Assembly (NCBI GenBank): GCA_015657535.1
Contig: JADHZB010001314.1
Coordinates: 31,466-95,465, forward strand
Length of the DNA stretch: 64,000 nt
Reading direction: 5' to 3'
Source of the DNA: Nephromyces sp. MM_2019
Taxonomy: Eukaryota; Apicomplexa; Aconoidasida; Nephromycida
Shown piece after piece: positions 1 through 12,733 of this stretch (positions within the stretch are counted from its first letter, which is position 1; each line of letters starts with the position of its first letter). Made by a program: the position numbers and the translations under genes. The notes under the pieces are model-generated. The model did no database searches. It was not told where the DNA came from and worked only from the letters and a program-made list of their open reading frames with translations.

Positions 1-1131
1 AACCATCCATTTGACCAGCAACGACTAAGACATTATGGTACAAAGAATGATTATTATCAAAATTTAAATTATCTAAAATTTTCATTTGACCTATATTATG
101 TTTATGTAAGTTCTTCAGACTAAAAATAATTTTCTTTTGATGAATGTCCCATAAACGTAAGGTTCCTGAGCGATCTCCCGTAAGTAACCCAGATGAACAT
201 ATCTCAACTGCTGTTATTGGAGAAATTGAATTAGTTTCTAATATTACTCTTGACTGAGCAAGTGCTGTATCCCATATATTTACTTTTCCATCATAACCAG
301 CAGATAATCCCAAATTTGACTTCTGATTCAACTTTAGACATGAAATCGACCCAGAATGAGCTTTAATCTCTAAGCATTTGGTTCTATTTGTGCTTGCTTT
401 GCAAACATACTTATGTTGCTGACCAATTTTAAGTTCTTTGCTGAAATAACTGTTGGATAGATCTTTATGTGATCTCTGCTTTTGTGGTTTGCAAATTTTG
501 TTTGTTTCCCAGATACACACCTTTCCATCCATACCACCGGACACAACACTGTTGTCATTTGTAAATTCACAGCATGTTACCCAATCATAATGCCCACATC
601 GCTTGCCGAATAATTCTTCTTTAAGACATAAGTTTCTAAGGTCCCATAATCTAAGTGCATGATCTGAACTTCCTGACACTCCAAATTCACCTTAAATTTG
701 AATTTCCATATAAAGTCATATATTTAATCATTTTATAATATTAGAGAGTTCCAAAAAAAAAAGTAATCATATATCAATTTTTAAATTTTTAGTTAACAAA
801 CAGTTTAGCTTGCAAAAGATATCTAGTCACTATAAAAATTCCAATAATTTTTTCATCAAAACTAATCAAAGCCTTTCGCTAGAAAAATCTAAATCCTTGT
901 CTTATTTATAAAAGGAAATTACACACCTGGTGAGTAAACTTACCATACCTCGCAATGAATAATAATATCAGACAGTAATGAAAACTGGATAGATTTGTAT
1001 TAATTAACTATTATTTCAAAGCACATAATTATAAATGGTTAATCCTTGGGCTTACCTGTAGAATTAACATTAACACATAAAACCGCACGATCATGTGGAT
1101 TAGAAAGCCTTGATATTTTTTTTTCATTCAT
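1..1131 (-). CDS. WD40-repeat protein (N-terminal part; 3' end beyond window)
   Basis: Two exons are visible: complement(1056..1131), starting at ATG 1131, and complement(1..690), joined by a 365-nt GT-AG intron with donor GTAAGC. The reading phase fits, because a split Gly codon is completed by GT. The protein reads MNEKKISRLSNPHDRAVLCV and continues into at least three WD40 blades. These are recognisable by GSSDHALRLWDL, SGGMDGKVCIWE, SAGYDGKVNIWD and TGDRSGTLRLWD, each with the GH/SD...WD spacing of a beta-propeller blade. WD40 proteins are scaffolds, and nothing here identifies the complex. The frame is still open at base 1, so the C-terminus is missing. The upstream spacer is AT-rich. 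Confidence is high for the fold and low for any specific ortholog. Confidence 0.85.
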
Positions 1132-2751
1132 GTCCTATGAGCTAAGATGTGACTCAAATGTATGTAATTTTATCAATCCTCAGCTGTTATAAATGCATTT
1201 AATTGGTTCAAATTCGTGTAATTTGCACCAAAGAAATATAATACAATTGCAAATTCTTTGGTTTCTTTCTAATCTCTATATTAAGATTTAAAACTAATTG
1301 GTGTAACTTGTTTCTTTAGCTGATAGAGCATTATAAATTTATACAACTTTGTAGCTATTAGAAATCCATAGATGTGAAATGAGATTATTAGTTTAATATA
1401 ATAGTAACGAATAAAAACGATGTATTATTGAAAATTTTAAAACCAATAACATAAAATATGTCGATGGACAACAAAAGCACTAAAAGTCAAGATACTGTAA
1501 AAATCTAGCTTGGAATTTACTAACTCTAGGCCAACTCATAGGAGTAGTTTCAAATGTAATTTTAATTTAACAATTCAAATTTTAATATCAAATTCAGTTG
1601 AACAAGTATTGGATCTATTCAACGATTATTTGGTATCTTAATCAGATATATATAGCTTCCCCCGAAATCATAGAATTACACCTTATAGAAAACACTATCG
1701 ATTTTGTATGATTCATTAAGGGAATGCTCGTATACTACAATAGGCCTATTTGATCGTTTTTCAAAGTGTCGATTATAAATATGAAACTCTTATTTTGCAC
1801 AGGAAACTTCATAAAAATCAAATTTGAAATTATTCTGATTGTAATTTATATCAGAATTACAAAATGCATAATACATAATTTCAAGCGAATATAATTTTTC
1901 CTAAATCACCAAATCTATTAAACTTAAATATTTTCATTAAATAGCATTTAAATCTTGCAAAAGCAGTTGTAAGTTTATATCGATTATAAATCCTTGAGAT
2001 TATTATATATAGCATTTCAATAATGTTTTGTCTGTATTATGCTTACAATATTAATGCAATGTGATAAAATCTGTGAAAATAAACTAATAGTTTTCTTGTA
2101 TGACTTTTGAAGGATAATAAAAAAATCCTTTTAGATATAAAGTGCTTTATTGCAATTGCGGCCATAAGATAAAGCATTAAATTTTAGAAATAAGCTTAGA
2201 CTGTCTTATTTACCAAATTAAAAATTGTAAGTTTGAGAAAAATCAAGTTTATATATTTTCATGTTCCAACATTTGTAATATCAATGTTGTAATAAAAACA
2301 TCTCAAATGTGCACTCACTAGATTCGAGCAAGATTGATAACATATAACTAGAAATTACTTTTGACTTTAAAATGATTTTTGTATGATTAAATGTGTGCTT
2401 GTATATAATTTAGTTATATATAAAGCACATGTATAACTCAAATAATATACATGTGAGAGCACACATGTGACGAATAAAACTTAAATTATTTTTACATTAA
2501 ATTAATTGTTTAATTGTTAATTCATAGCTACAGTCATGTTAATATCAATCAGGGAAAGCTTAAAAAGCCTTTAATGGTATATATGTTATCTTTAAGTATT
2601 ACCACTATAAATATATATTTATTAAAACTGAATAAAATAATTAGGCCGACTACAATCTATACAACAAGAAATAAAAATTTTAATACGGCACTTAAAAAAT
2701 TCACATATAAATTATTTATTGAAGATTATTCAATCACAAATTATAAAGAAT
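1132..2751. other. Intergenic spacer, AT-rich
   Basis: This 1.6-kb spacer lies between the start of the WD40 gene and the stop of the aminotransferase gene. It is AT-rich with scattered short TA runs. I see no exon with convincing splice sites and coding composition. A 92-codon frame at 2514-2792 on the plus strand runs antisense into the last aminotransferase exon and looks spurious. Confidence 0.6.
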
Positions 2752-5700
2752 TTAATTATTTACTGTTCTTACACATTCGTCAAATGAGTTAATAAAGTAG
2801 TCAATATTTCCAGGATTTAAGCCAGCCTGAAACCAAAACATGTAGATGTGTATTTGGGTGTTGTGCGGGTTGGTGTTAATGTGTGTTGTTTAAATTTGTG
2901 TGTGCATCAATATTTTTATGGATATATATCAAATTATGGTTTAAGAGTTTGTGGGCAAGTTTTGGAGCATATGTTATTGGATGGAAAATAGCTTAAATAC
3001 TTATGAAGATCTATGTGTAAAAATGAATCACTCGAGTAAGAGCTGAAATCAGATGTTATAACTTATGTTTACCAAGCTAACTCTTCCATTTGTAAGCATG
3101 TATATGTGATATGTTTCAACCATTTTATTTGCTTGCTTTTCTGTAGAAAAAGGTAGATGAATAAATGTTTTCATGCGATTCCTTTGGGCATAATCCCTAA
3201 ATATGTCAATGTATAAAGCATATATAATTAAAAGTGAATCAATCTTAACGCACAAAAAACAAGTCCAAATTCTCATCAAAGAATTTTTACCAGATAAGCC
3301 AGTGAATGAAAACATGCCTCTCTGTTTGGCAATATGTGACCAGTCACCAGGTGTGCCTTTTTCTTTTAACCCCTCATACACTTGTTCTCTAACTCTAGCA
3401 ATTCTCTTTGCAGCATACTCCAGCTCATCTTTCCAGGATGCACATTTAGCCGGGTCAGATAGTATATTTTGTACAATAAATGCACCATGGCAAGGAGGTG
3501 TGCTGTAGATGAATCTTGACACATATTTGAGATTACTTCTCATAGTCTCGGCCATCTCTTTGTTCTTACACACAGCATGAAACATGCCAATTCTTTCACC
3601 ATACAAACCAAAATTCTTTGCAAATGATTGTGCAACAAAAAATTCGATTTTGGCTGCCTCCATTTGTCTCAGAGGCCAGGCATCCTCGTATAGGTCACCG
3701 GTTGCAAAACCGTGGTATGCTGTATCCATCATAACCAAACAATTTCTTCTCTTAATAATCTCAATAACTCTTTTCCATTGTTCTTTTGAAAGATCAAAAC
3801 CTGATGTTTGTATAGAGTAGGTAGGTGTGTATAAATTATTTGTGGTAGGAGTAGCAGTTAGGGTGCGTAGGGGAGAAGAGAATATTAAGATTGATGGTGA
3901 ATGTGTGTAGAATGGGAAGAAGAAATGGTGGAATAGGTTATAGGGAGAAGCTGTGTGTTTAATAGTGTAATGTATTGAATAGTGTAGTTCATTGGTATAG
4001 ATAGTATATGGAAAAAATAAATTTTCATTCAATTAGATGCATAGATAGTATATAATGGGTCTTAAGAATTGTAAAATGTTAGATTTCATCAATAAATTTA
4101 ACAAGGTTAAAATAAAGATTATTACCAGTAGGATTGTGTGCACATGTGTGTAAAATCACAATACAGGTTGAATCAACGGTTTCAAGTGTTTCGCACATGC
4201 TTTCCATGTCAATGGTTTTAGTATCCTATTAAGTAAAAAATGTGTATAGCAGATCGCTGTAGAATTTGGGTCTAAATTCTGACTGTGTGTTAGTTATAGT
4301 ATTAACATATACAAGCAGATATAATACTATCTATATACATCATAAATTACCCAGTTATAGTAAGGGTATTCCTTCACTGCTATTCCACAACTGCCAAATA
4401 GTCCAGCATGAGGCGCCCATGTTGGTTTACTAATATAACAAGTCTAAGGAATGATAATTAGTAGAGGGGTATGAGTAAAAAATATCATCATTATATACAT
4501 ACACTTATATATAGGCTTACATATATAGGGTGCTTAATAATATGGATTGAAGAAATAAGTTGTTTATGAATTAAAGATAGTAGGCAATATATAAAAAATG
4601 AAACTTTGATGTCAAATTAAAGGCATGCTTGTAAAATGATAAAAGTCGTTTATTCTTGTATGAATTTTGTGTGGAATTTTACTAAATATATATGTATATA
4701 CCTTTATGTGTGGTATTGATGTTTTTAAAAATTCAGCAGTCAGTCTTAAAGCCCCTGTGCCAGAAAGTGATTGCACTGTGCAAATTCTATTTTCGTCGAA
4801 AGCTGGTGTGTCCTCAAATAGTAATTTTCTTGCAAGCTATAGGTATATATAGTTAATTGCGTGTAGTAATATACAAGTATGTGAAGTTAAGTGTTTAAAT
4901 TCTTTTTTGTGTGTGGGTTTTGATGTTAATATAGTGTAGACACACATCAAGCAACCACCCATACACACACACCCATACCCGCACACACCCATACCCACAC
5001 AACATTCTCACACAATACACCCACACAAAACATGTATAAAAACCCACCCACACATCCACACCCACACAAATACAAAGTGTTTACGATTCATGAAATTTGT
5101 GGTTACTGTTGTTAATGTGGTAAAGCCATCAACTGGTAAATACTCCTTATTGCATTCGGGGTCGTTAAAGTTTTCTTGTTCAGCTTTGCGAACAGTCCTG
5201 TAATTTATTTCAAAATTTTAATTTTGAAGTAAATATTTATGGCAAATATATATAAAGATATATTGAATATAATTGAAATAGCCTATATGCACACATTTTG
5301 ATACAGGATTTCTCATTGTTATATACATATCCAAGGTTTAATTTGTGAATGTATTTTATAGATAAATATAAGCATATATAACACACAAACCCGGCCAGTC
5401 CTTAGAATTAACAACATAAATATCTTGAGTAGGAAACATAAATATAGTGTGAATTACATATGCTACACATGCTTATTAGATGTATTCTAAACAGAACTCT
5501 ATATAGTTATCTATACATCTACACCCTAAAGTTTCCATACACACTTATCCACATTTTTCATACACACACCCCACAATTTCCATACACATGACCTACAATT
5601 CTAAAACATAAAATCTCCCACAATTTTCAAACGCACGACCACAGCTTACTTGAATATATACGGTTTACCATAATCATCGCGATAGGCCCCAATACTCAAA

Positions 5701-5801
5701 TCAATTTTATCGGGGAAATCGTCGTTTCTATATTTTTGGTTCATCCCAAGGATGGAGTCATCGGCAAATGAAGGTAAATTTTTAAAGTGTGTAACCTCCA
5801 T
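2752..5801 (-). CDS. Aspartate aminotransferase (class I PLP enzyme)
   Basis: This enzyme interconverts aspartate and 2-oxoglutarate with oxaloacetate and glutamate. Eight exons on the minus strand (5650-5801, 5107-5197, 4702-4836, 4351-4443, 4126-4225, 3291-3800, 3073-3140, 2752-2826) give a 407-aa protein, the usual family length. It begins [12 protein letters not shown] with no obvious presequence, so it is probably cytosolic. Family landmarks in order are [38 protein letters not shown] (about 182-191), Asp216 and Tyr219 in [12 protein letters not shown], the PLP-binding Lys252 in [12 protein letters not shown], Arg260, and the substrate-binding Arg in NGRVSLAGLNPGN. Every junction is phase-consistent. 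Exon 2 could also splice at a later GTAAAC, but the GTAACC donor at 5101-5106 restores the conserved alignment. The introns hold TG/CA repeats. Confidence 0.93.
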
Positions 5802-6269
5802 TGAGTGTATGTGTATATTTATATGTATGTGTTTGTCTAAAAAAGTTTGTGTATATAATTGTGCGTGCTTGTGTGAGTATATATAAATATTATAAATATA
5901 TATATATATGTATATAAATAAATGAATGTATATATATATGTATGTATGTGTGTGAGCTTTGTCGAGTTATTCCTTTGTTATATAGTGTTAGCCTGTGTGT
6001 GTGCGTTCAAAATAGCTGTGGATATGTATATTTAAATGATTCTAAATTCAAGTAAATTGAACAGTAAGGAAGTTAAGTATAAATGTTTAACTATAATGTT
6101 CTTGTAACTGAAACTTTTGAAGGTTTTTGTGTGTGTGTAAATATATCAGATAAGAATTGCCTAAGAAATAAGTGTTTGTAGCAAGGCTGTGAATAAAATT
6201 GTTTGAAAATAAGTTAAACTAAAAAAATTGAAACAATTTTATTGTTTGGTGTTATTTATAAAGGTGTGT

Positions 6270-6475
6270 AGCAGGGTGGGGAGAGAGGGGGCGGTGTAGG
6301 GTGTATAGCTTAAACGCTATTTCTATTTGTATATATCTGTGGGCTTGGAAAAGAGAAAATAAGCGGGAGTGTGTTTGAATGTGTGTGTATAAAAGTGGGA
6401 GTATGTATGTAGAGAAAGTGTCTGTGAGTGTCTGTGTGGGCGAACGTAGGTTTGTGGGGGGGAGGGGAGGTGAGT
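6270..6475 (+). promoter_or_regulatory. G-rich tract with G-quadruplex-capable motifs
   Basis: In AT-rich surroundings the plus strand carries GGG-T-GGGG-AGAGA-GGGGG-CGGTGTA-GGG near 6274-6301. This fits the G3+N1-7 rule. A second run, GGGGGGGAGGGGAGG, sits near 6457-6471. The tract lies about 0.5 kb upstream of the aminotransferase start on the opposite strand. Quadruplex formation and a regulatory role are inference. Confidence 0.45.
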
Positions 6476-6657
6476 GGCGTGTTTATGAGTGTGTGTTTAT
6501 TTATATATGTGGTGCGTGAGTTTGACTTTGTAGGTTAGTGAGTGTTGTCAAATTCAATGCTTTAAAGACGCTTACTTTTATGTTGCTATCTACAATGTTG
6601 TGTGTGTGTAATTTTTTAAATCGTCTAAATAATGTGTGTAATTTTTGCACACAGCAA

Positions 6658-6707
6658 AAAGATTGCCGAAGTGGACAACCGGTGACAAAAGTGTCCCAGA
6701 TAAGGTA
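6658..6707 (+). other. Exon-like island of unknown gene
   Basis: This 50-bp stretch is less AT-rich than its surroundings. It is preceded by TTTTTGCACACAG and followed by GTATAAG, a plausible acceptor and donor for this genome. Two frames are open; one reads KRLPKWTTGDKSVPDK and the other QKDCRSGQPVTKVSQI. No neighbouring exon was found, and no family is recognised. It may be an exon, a conserved non-coding element or chance. Confidence 0.25.
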
Positions 6708-7945
6708 TAAGTTTGTGGGGATATCTACACAAGTGTGTGTGTAGTGCTTTGCTAGCACATTTGTGTGTATTTTGGGGTTGTCGCTAGTATGCGTTGCGAG
6801 TTAATTGAGCGTGTGTGCGTTAAGTTACCACATTTTTTCATGTAGGCTGTGCTTGTTTGAGTTATAAACACATTTAGTGCCAAAGTATGTGTTAACAGCA
6901 TAAATGTGTTATAGTTGATGTGTTGGTAAAGATATACATAGATATCCCAGGGGTTATGTGTGTATTTACTATAAGAAGTTGTGTAGGCAATCCAGATGTG
7001 TATGTTTTATACAGATTGTTTGTATCTGTTAGGTGCATCTGTGTGTATAAATAACCCAAGCATACATTTCTATGTGTAGTCGAGAGCTATACGAAGGAAC
7101 AATTATGTACATATGTTTAGTTGAGAGTGTTGTTATATGTAGCAGTGTGAGTAAAAATTTGAAAATTAGACATAGGAATATACGCACTGAAATTAATATG
7201 TTTTACAAGACTAATTCTTGTTAATTAAATTTTGTAAATTTCATTGAAATTTGAATAATTGTTACTTTTTTCAAAATTTAAACCAATTTATTAGTAGTAA
7301 ATAACAAAATTTTTTATACACATTTCTCGCAAATTTAAAAATACATACTACTTAATGCACGCAAACATGCATAAACGTGTACCCATTGTTTTATATTAAT
7401 ATTTCGCACATCCACAAAAACACATATAAAGTTACATATTATTCAAAGGCACTTTTTTGTAATGTGCGTTTTCACATACATAAACTTGTTACACACCAAT
7501 TGGAGACAAAAAGACTTTTTTACACGATTATATAAAAATAACCCACAAGCTCTCAGGAATATAGTTTACACACATCCATTAAAATATACATTTACATAAA
7601 CGCATGTTTTTTAACCAAAAAGTATAAAGAAATATATTAGCCTCAATTTTATATGCACAAACAGAGAAGCAAGTTTGCAAACACACACAATTTTAGACTC
7701 ACATAAACTCACCTAAACACTGAGATACACACACACCGTACCTGTACTCATATATACATACAAACCCGCTCACCTACATACACATACATCTATATAAGCA
7801 AGCACTTTTAAACACCTCTAAATATAGTAGTACACATAGACACACACACACATCTAAACATTCCCATATTAAACAAACAGCCTTGATACGCACCAATCTA
7901 GCCACAGTTGCTAAAACATATAAATATTATCAAGCTATATACACA

Positions 7946-9940
7946 ATGGGTGGCGGTATTTCGAATTCGATGGAAAATTTAGTAGTTTTTCCCTCTCCAG
8001 AAAGTTCGGTAATTTATTTAGTCACTATGTATCTGAATATATATATAAATATATAGTGAAATGTGCCTAAAAAAATAAATTGTTACACACACAAACTAAA
8101 AGGATTCATGTAAATACAAGGGATATTTAGCAATTATTCATGGTAAATGGTGTGTTTGAATTAAATTAGGATATATGCATACAAATCTACACAAACACAA
8201 TTTTACATAATTAATTGGGACTCAGTGTTAAATTGACCAGCTAGGTGTAAGTATAGTAACGCCTGTAACCATCAATTAAACACACACATAAAAGCATATA
8301 AATAAAAGCAAATACACATTATTTCGAAGCCTCAATAAAATATTTTGAACATATTCATCCTTTTGAATAAACTATTTAAATATATACTATTAAAATTACA
8401 TACTTATGCTCACTAGTTTTACACATAGGCTTACAAGCACACTCATACATATATATAAGCAAACGGTGTGCGTGAACATACACACACACGCTTAGCAAAT
8501 ATCTACACACAGACATTTAGCAAATATCTGTATACTATAGTCATACTAGATTCTTAAGCACATCTCTAACTACACAATTTTATCCCATTCACATAACATT
8601 ACACATAAACACTCACCATACAGATACACACAGCTACAAAAAATGTAACATTATAGCCACTCAACCACACATCGCACAAACACACATCACATACACACAT
8701 ACAAAATCCTATACACATCAACCCACAACCTTACACCCACAGCTCCTCCAACACAATCACCCACACACACATACACGCATATTTACACACATTTTAATAG
8801 TATGACAAGAACCTCAAAAATTTAATTTGGATCGATGAAAATCATCCTATAGTTGGGCCACCTCTCCACCCCTCAATTATGAAAACTGAATTTCCGTTTT
8901 TTCCTGCATTATTAATCAAATCAGCTGTACCTACACAATTAACTGTACTCTATTGGCATGGTTAGATGTGTGTGTATGTGCATGCGTGTGCTTTGTGTGC
9001 GTGTATGTGGGTGTGTTTGTGTGTGTATGTGTGTGTTTTTTATGTGGATGGGTTTGATCTGATGTGTGTGTAGTGTGATGCGTGTATTTGTGATGTATGG
9101 TGTGATGTATGTGTGCGTGTTTATAATGCGTGTATAATGTGTAATGTGTGATGTGTGATGTGTGTATATTGTATGTAACATTTGATGTGTGTGAACTTTG
9201 TGTGTTGAATTTGTAAAGTGTGATGTGTAATAATTTTATTTATATAGTATATGGTAATGTATTTAATTAGTGTAAATATATGCTTTCATATATGTAAATG
9301 TGTATTTGAGATATATCTATGTATGCATTAGTTTTTCTCTGATCTAAGTGTATGTGTGTATATTTGTATGGATTTAAGTACATATAATTACAAGTATATA
9401 TATCGTTCTATAAATAATATATTCGTGATGAACTCATATATAAACCCTCAGACACATATATAAACTTTTATTAGGAAATTCCTGTGATTTGGGTCAAATT
9501 TATGACGAAATGGAGGAAATTTCAGACAGTTTGGTATGTAATGTGTGTGCATTAGAATTCCCAGGCTATGGCCTAAGGAGTGATCTCACACCAACTAGTG
9601 ATGGTATTAATAAATGGAGTGTTTCAGCCTTTAATTTCTTAGTATGGAATGGTATACCCCCAGGATCTATATTCCTATTCGGTCGATCTATAGGCACAGG
9701 TTCATATGTGTGTGTGTATGTGTATGTGTGTATAACTATGTATGCGTATGAGTGTGTGTATGTATGTGTGAGTATAAGTGTGTATACCTATGAGCTTGTG
9801 TATGTATGTGTGTGCGTATAAGTATGTGTGTGTAATGGGATGGGGGGCGAAGTTGATTTTGAAGGATATATTAGAGTGATTTTGGAAAGAGACGGGGGTC
9901 TGATATGGATGGGTATGATTTGAACGGGTTTGTTCATAGC

Positions 9941-9980
<40 letters not shown>

Positions 9981-11392
9981 AAACTGCTGTGATACACTTC
10001 CTCTTACACATACCTTAAGCTTATAAAATTCCTCTTGCTTAGTAAATCCTCAATACACATTTCTAAGTTATACACACATATTAATTGATAATTTTTATAT
10101 GTATGAACAGGCCCTGCATGCACCTTATCCTATAAACTTATTGAAATGGATATAACTCCAGCAGGCCTAATTTTACATTCTCCATTCAAATCTTTAAAGG
10201 AACTCTCTCGCGGTTACTATAAAAAACATAATGTATTTGTATCCACACACACACTAGCAATCTTGTTATTCATACACATTATTATATATATACATATATA
10301 TATATATATATTACTTTTGCTCTCAAAATCCCTATTTTAGCCCCACACATTACCCTTGCACTCTCTACAAGCACAAATCTCTCGATTCACGCACTAGTCA
10401 TCACACATACCTTCTCTATTCACACCCCAGTACATCTCACAAATCCTATCCTCTCTCACTACACACACACACCACCCCCCAATTCAATATCTCTCACACG
10501 CTTCACCCCCACCCCCTCCTTCAACCACTCTCAACCTCTACACACACACTTAACAGATTATGCAGGTGTAATTGGGTCATATTTTGTAACAGACCATTGG
10601 GATAACCAAGATAAAATAACTAAACTTCCACACACATTTCCCCTATTAATTATTCACGGTTTAAACGATGAAGTTATCCCCGTTTATCACGGCAAAAGTT
10701 TACTTGATATTTCAATTTCTACCAAAAAATCATCTTCTTTCCCACCAGATTGTCCACACAATGAGTACTATGTTACAGAGGTGTGTGTGTGTATGTATGT
10801 GTGTATGTGCATGTGTGTGTATGTTTATGTGCGTGTATGTGTGTATGTGCATGTGTGTGTATGTTTATGTGCGTGTATGTGTGTATATTTGACTCTCTCT
10901 CTCTTTTACTCTCTCTTTCTCTTTATGTGTGTGTGTATTTGTTTTCAGGGAGTGTGGGTATATGAGTAAATATATGTATGTATGTTATATTCTTATTTTG
11001 TGTGATTTAGGTGAATCTTGGATTGGGGGAGGGTGAGAGTAGTTTGATTTAAGTTGGGGAGGGGGAGAGGTAGTGTGTGTATATGTTTGTAGCAATCATC
11101 TATGTGTGTGTAGCAATTGGTAGAGCCTATCAAGAAATTTTTGGATGATATAAATTTCAAATTACCAATCGAACGTGAAAGAAAGATATCAGATTTCTCG
11201 TGTCCTGACCCACCCAAACGAGAACTTTCAAGAGGCTCAACTGATTTAAATGCTATAAGGTGGGTGGGTGTGTATGCGTTTGTATTCTAATGTGTGTATA
11301 TGTGATATGTTTTATTTTGATGTGCGTATGTGCGTGTATTGTATCTGTGGAACATAAAGCGATGTTTGCTTATTACTAAAATCTATTTAGAC

Positions 11393-11450
<58 letters not shown>

Positions 11451-11500
11451 NNNNNNNNNNNNNNNNNNNNNNNNNNNNNNNNNNNNNNNNNNNNNNNNNN

Positions 11501-11543
<43 letters not shown>

Positions 11544-11783
11544 TCCATAAATATACATATATATATATATAATGTGTGTGTAATATTTAGGCGCCACTTG
11601 TCAAGAACATATTCATTTTCAATGCTTTCAAAACTTGTTGATTCGCCGATTACAATTTCATCCCGACGAAATTTCTCGGTGCTCAAAAATTTATTTTCCA
11701 CTGAAAATTTGGAAGATTTACCCGAGATAGTTTTAGAGGCCAAAAACAACGCTTTATCTGATTTATCAAAAGATAATCAATAA
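7946..11783 (+). CDS. ABHD17-like alpha/beta serine hydrolase (possible depalmitoylase)
   Basis: Seven exons (7946-8008, 8801-8960, 9475-9699, 10111-10212, 10557-10780, 11114-11259, 11591-11783) encode 370 aa, with all phases consistent. The N-terminus MGGGISNS fits an N-myristoylation signal. The hydrolase core follows, with the oxyanion motif YWHGNSCDLGQ (about 72-82). The nucleophile elbow is GRSIGTG with Ser146, and the probable acid is Asp221 in HGLNDEVIP. The catalytic His251 is in PDCPHNEYY. ABHD17/FAM108 proteins cleave palmitate from membrane proteins. Unlike animal ABHD17, there is no N-terminal Cys cluster, so myristoylation may be the main anchor. A Ser-rich tail of about 100 residues follows the core. 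The intron 5 donor opens a (GT)n run, and intron 6 contains the assembly gap. Confidence 0.88.
11396..11540 (+). repeat. (CT)n microsatellite with a 50-N assembly gap
   Basis: A pure CT dinucleotide run flanks 50 N (11451-11500) inside intron 6 of the ABHD17-like gene. The round number and identical flanks suggest a placeholder where reads collapsed, so the true length is unknown. The sense strand is pyrimidine-rich and lies 51 nt or more upstream of the acceptor at 11590. Confidence 0.95.
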
Positions 11784-12357
11784 TCTATTTTACACATACA
11801 TATATATATATATGTGTATGTTGGTGTGTGTTTAGATTGGTATTGAGTATCTTGGTTAGACATTTGAAGCTATATATATGTGCATTTATTTAGGATTATC
11901 TATAATATTTTGTTTTGGGGTATTTAATGTCTTGTATATATAAAAATATATATACAAGACAATTGTATACACATACTCAGCATAAAATATATATAACAAA
12001 TGTATACATGATATAAAAATACATTCAACACAGAAATATACACACAGACATAATAATTATTAGTTCTATATAAAAATTTATATCGTTTCTTACATTAAAA
12101 TAAGTTACACACAGAATTTTAAATAAAAATGATATTAAAAGAATATCATCAAATTTAAATTTTAAAATGAATATTTTTACAAACATATTTATAATATAAA
12201 TTTTCAAATGCTTTATATATATTCTATATATGTAATTATTATTTACACATAGTTTTTTGTTTTAATACACTTATTATCCACGTAAATAGAAATAGTTTAA
12301 TTTTGTTCAAATTTTATAATTGGTCAAAAATGTAAAAATGTTTATTTTAATTTACGT

Positions 12358-12388
<31 letters not shown>

Positions 12389-12733
12389 TTAGATGTTGGG
12401 ATGTCTAGATGAGTTTGTGAGTGTGTGTGGATGTGTGATTATGTATTTTATGTGTGGATGTGTCTATGTGCGTGTATCTACGTGTGCGCGCGCATATGTA
12501 TATATAGGTGCGTGTGTACATATGTATGTAAGTGTGTGTATATATCTATATATACGAGTGTGTGTTTTGTGTGTTCAAATGTTACAAAAAAATAAAAGGA
12601 AATGCAGATATATAAAAATAATTAAACAAAGCTTTTGAAGTATTCGAAAGGGTAAATTCACAGTACTTTATATATATGTAATTCGATACACACAAATATC
12701 ATTAGATGTACGAGTAGTAAATTTTTTATTTAT
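11784..12733. other. Intergenic spacer between convergent genes
   Basis: This AT-rich spacer separates the stop codons of the ABHD17-like gene and the mitochondrial membrane protein gene. It holds a hairpin-like inverted pair around 11930-11960 (CTTGTATATAT and its complement ATATATACAAG), an AT run near 12358-12380, and TG-rich DNA at 12380-12570. No coding exon is supported. Confidence 0.55.

Larger units (their letters stand above)
5802..7945. other. Divergent intergenic region with G-rich and TG/CA-rich tracts
   Basis: The region lies between the divergently transcribed aminotransferase and ABHD17-like genes. It holds TG-rich DNA at 5800-7150, a G-rich stretch near 6270-6480 and CA-rich DNA at 7300-7900. 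One exon-like island at 6658-6707 is reported separately. Both promoters should lie here, but I see no recognisable core element. Confidence 0.5.

Noticed and set aside
2514..2792. 92-codon plus-strand frame
   Set aside because: Composition follows local AT bias and its end is antisense to the last aminotransferase exon.
3203..3820. Two plus-strand frames within the aminotransferase locus
   Set aside because: They are antisense to the large conserved aminotransferase exon and have no protein-like features of their own.
8939..9181. His/Thr-rich minus-strand frame and similar frames at 10668-10969, 12848-13213, 33178-33405, 34848-35253, 61335-62096
   Set aside because: These are translations of TG/CA microsatellites, which lack stop codons in several frames, and they lie in introns or spacers.
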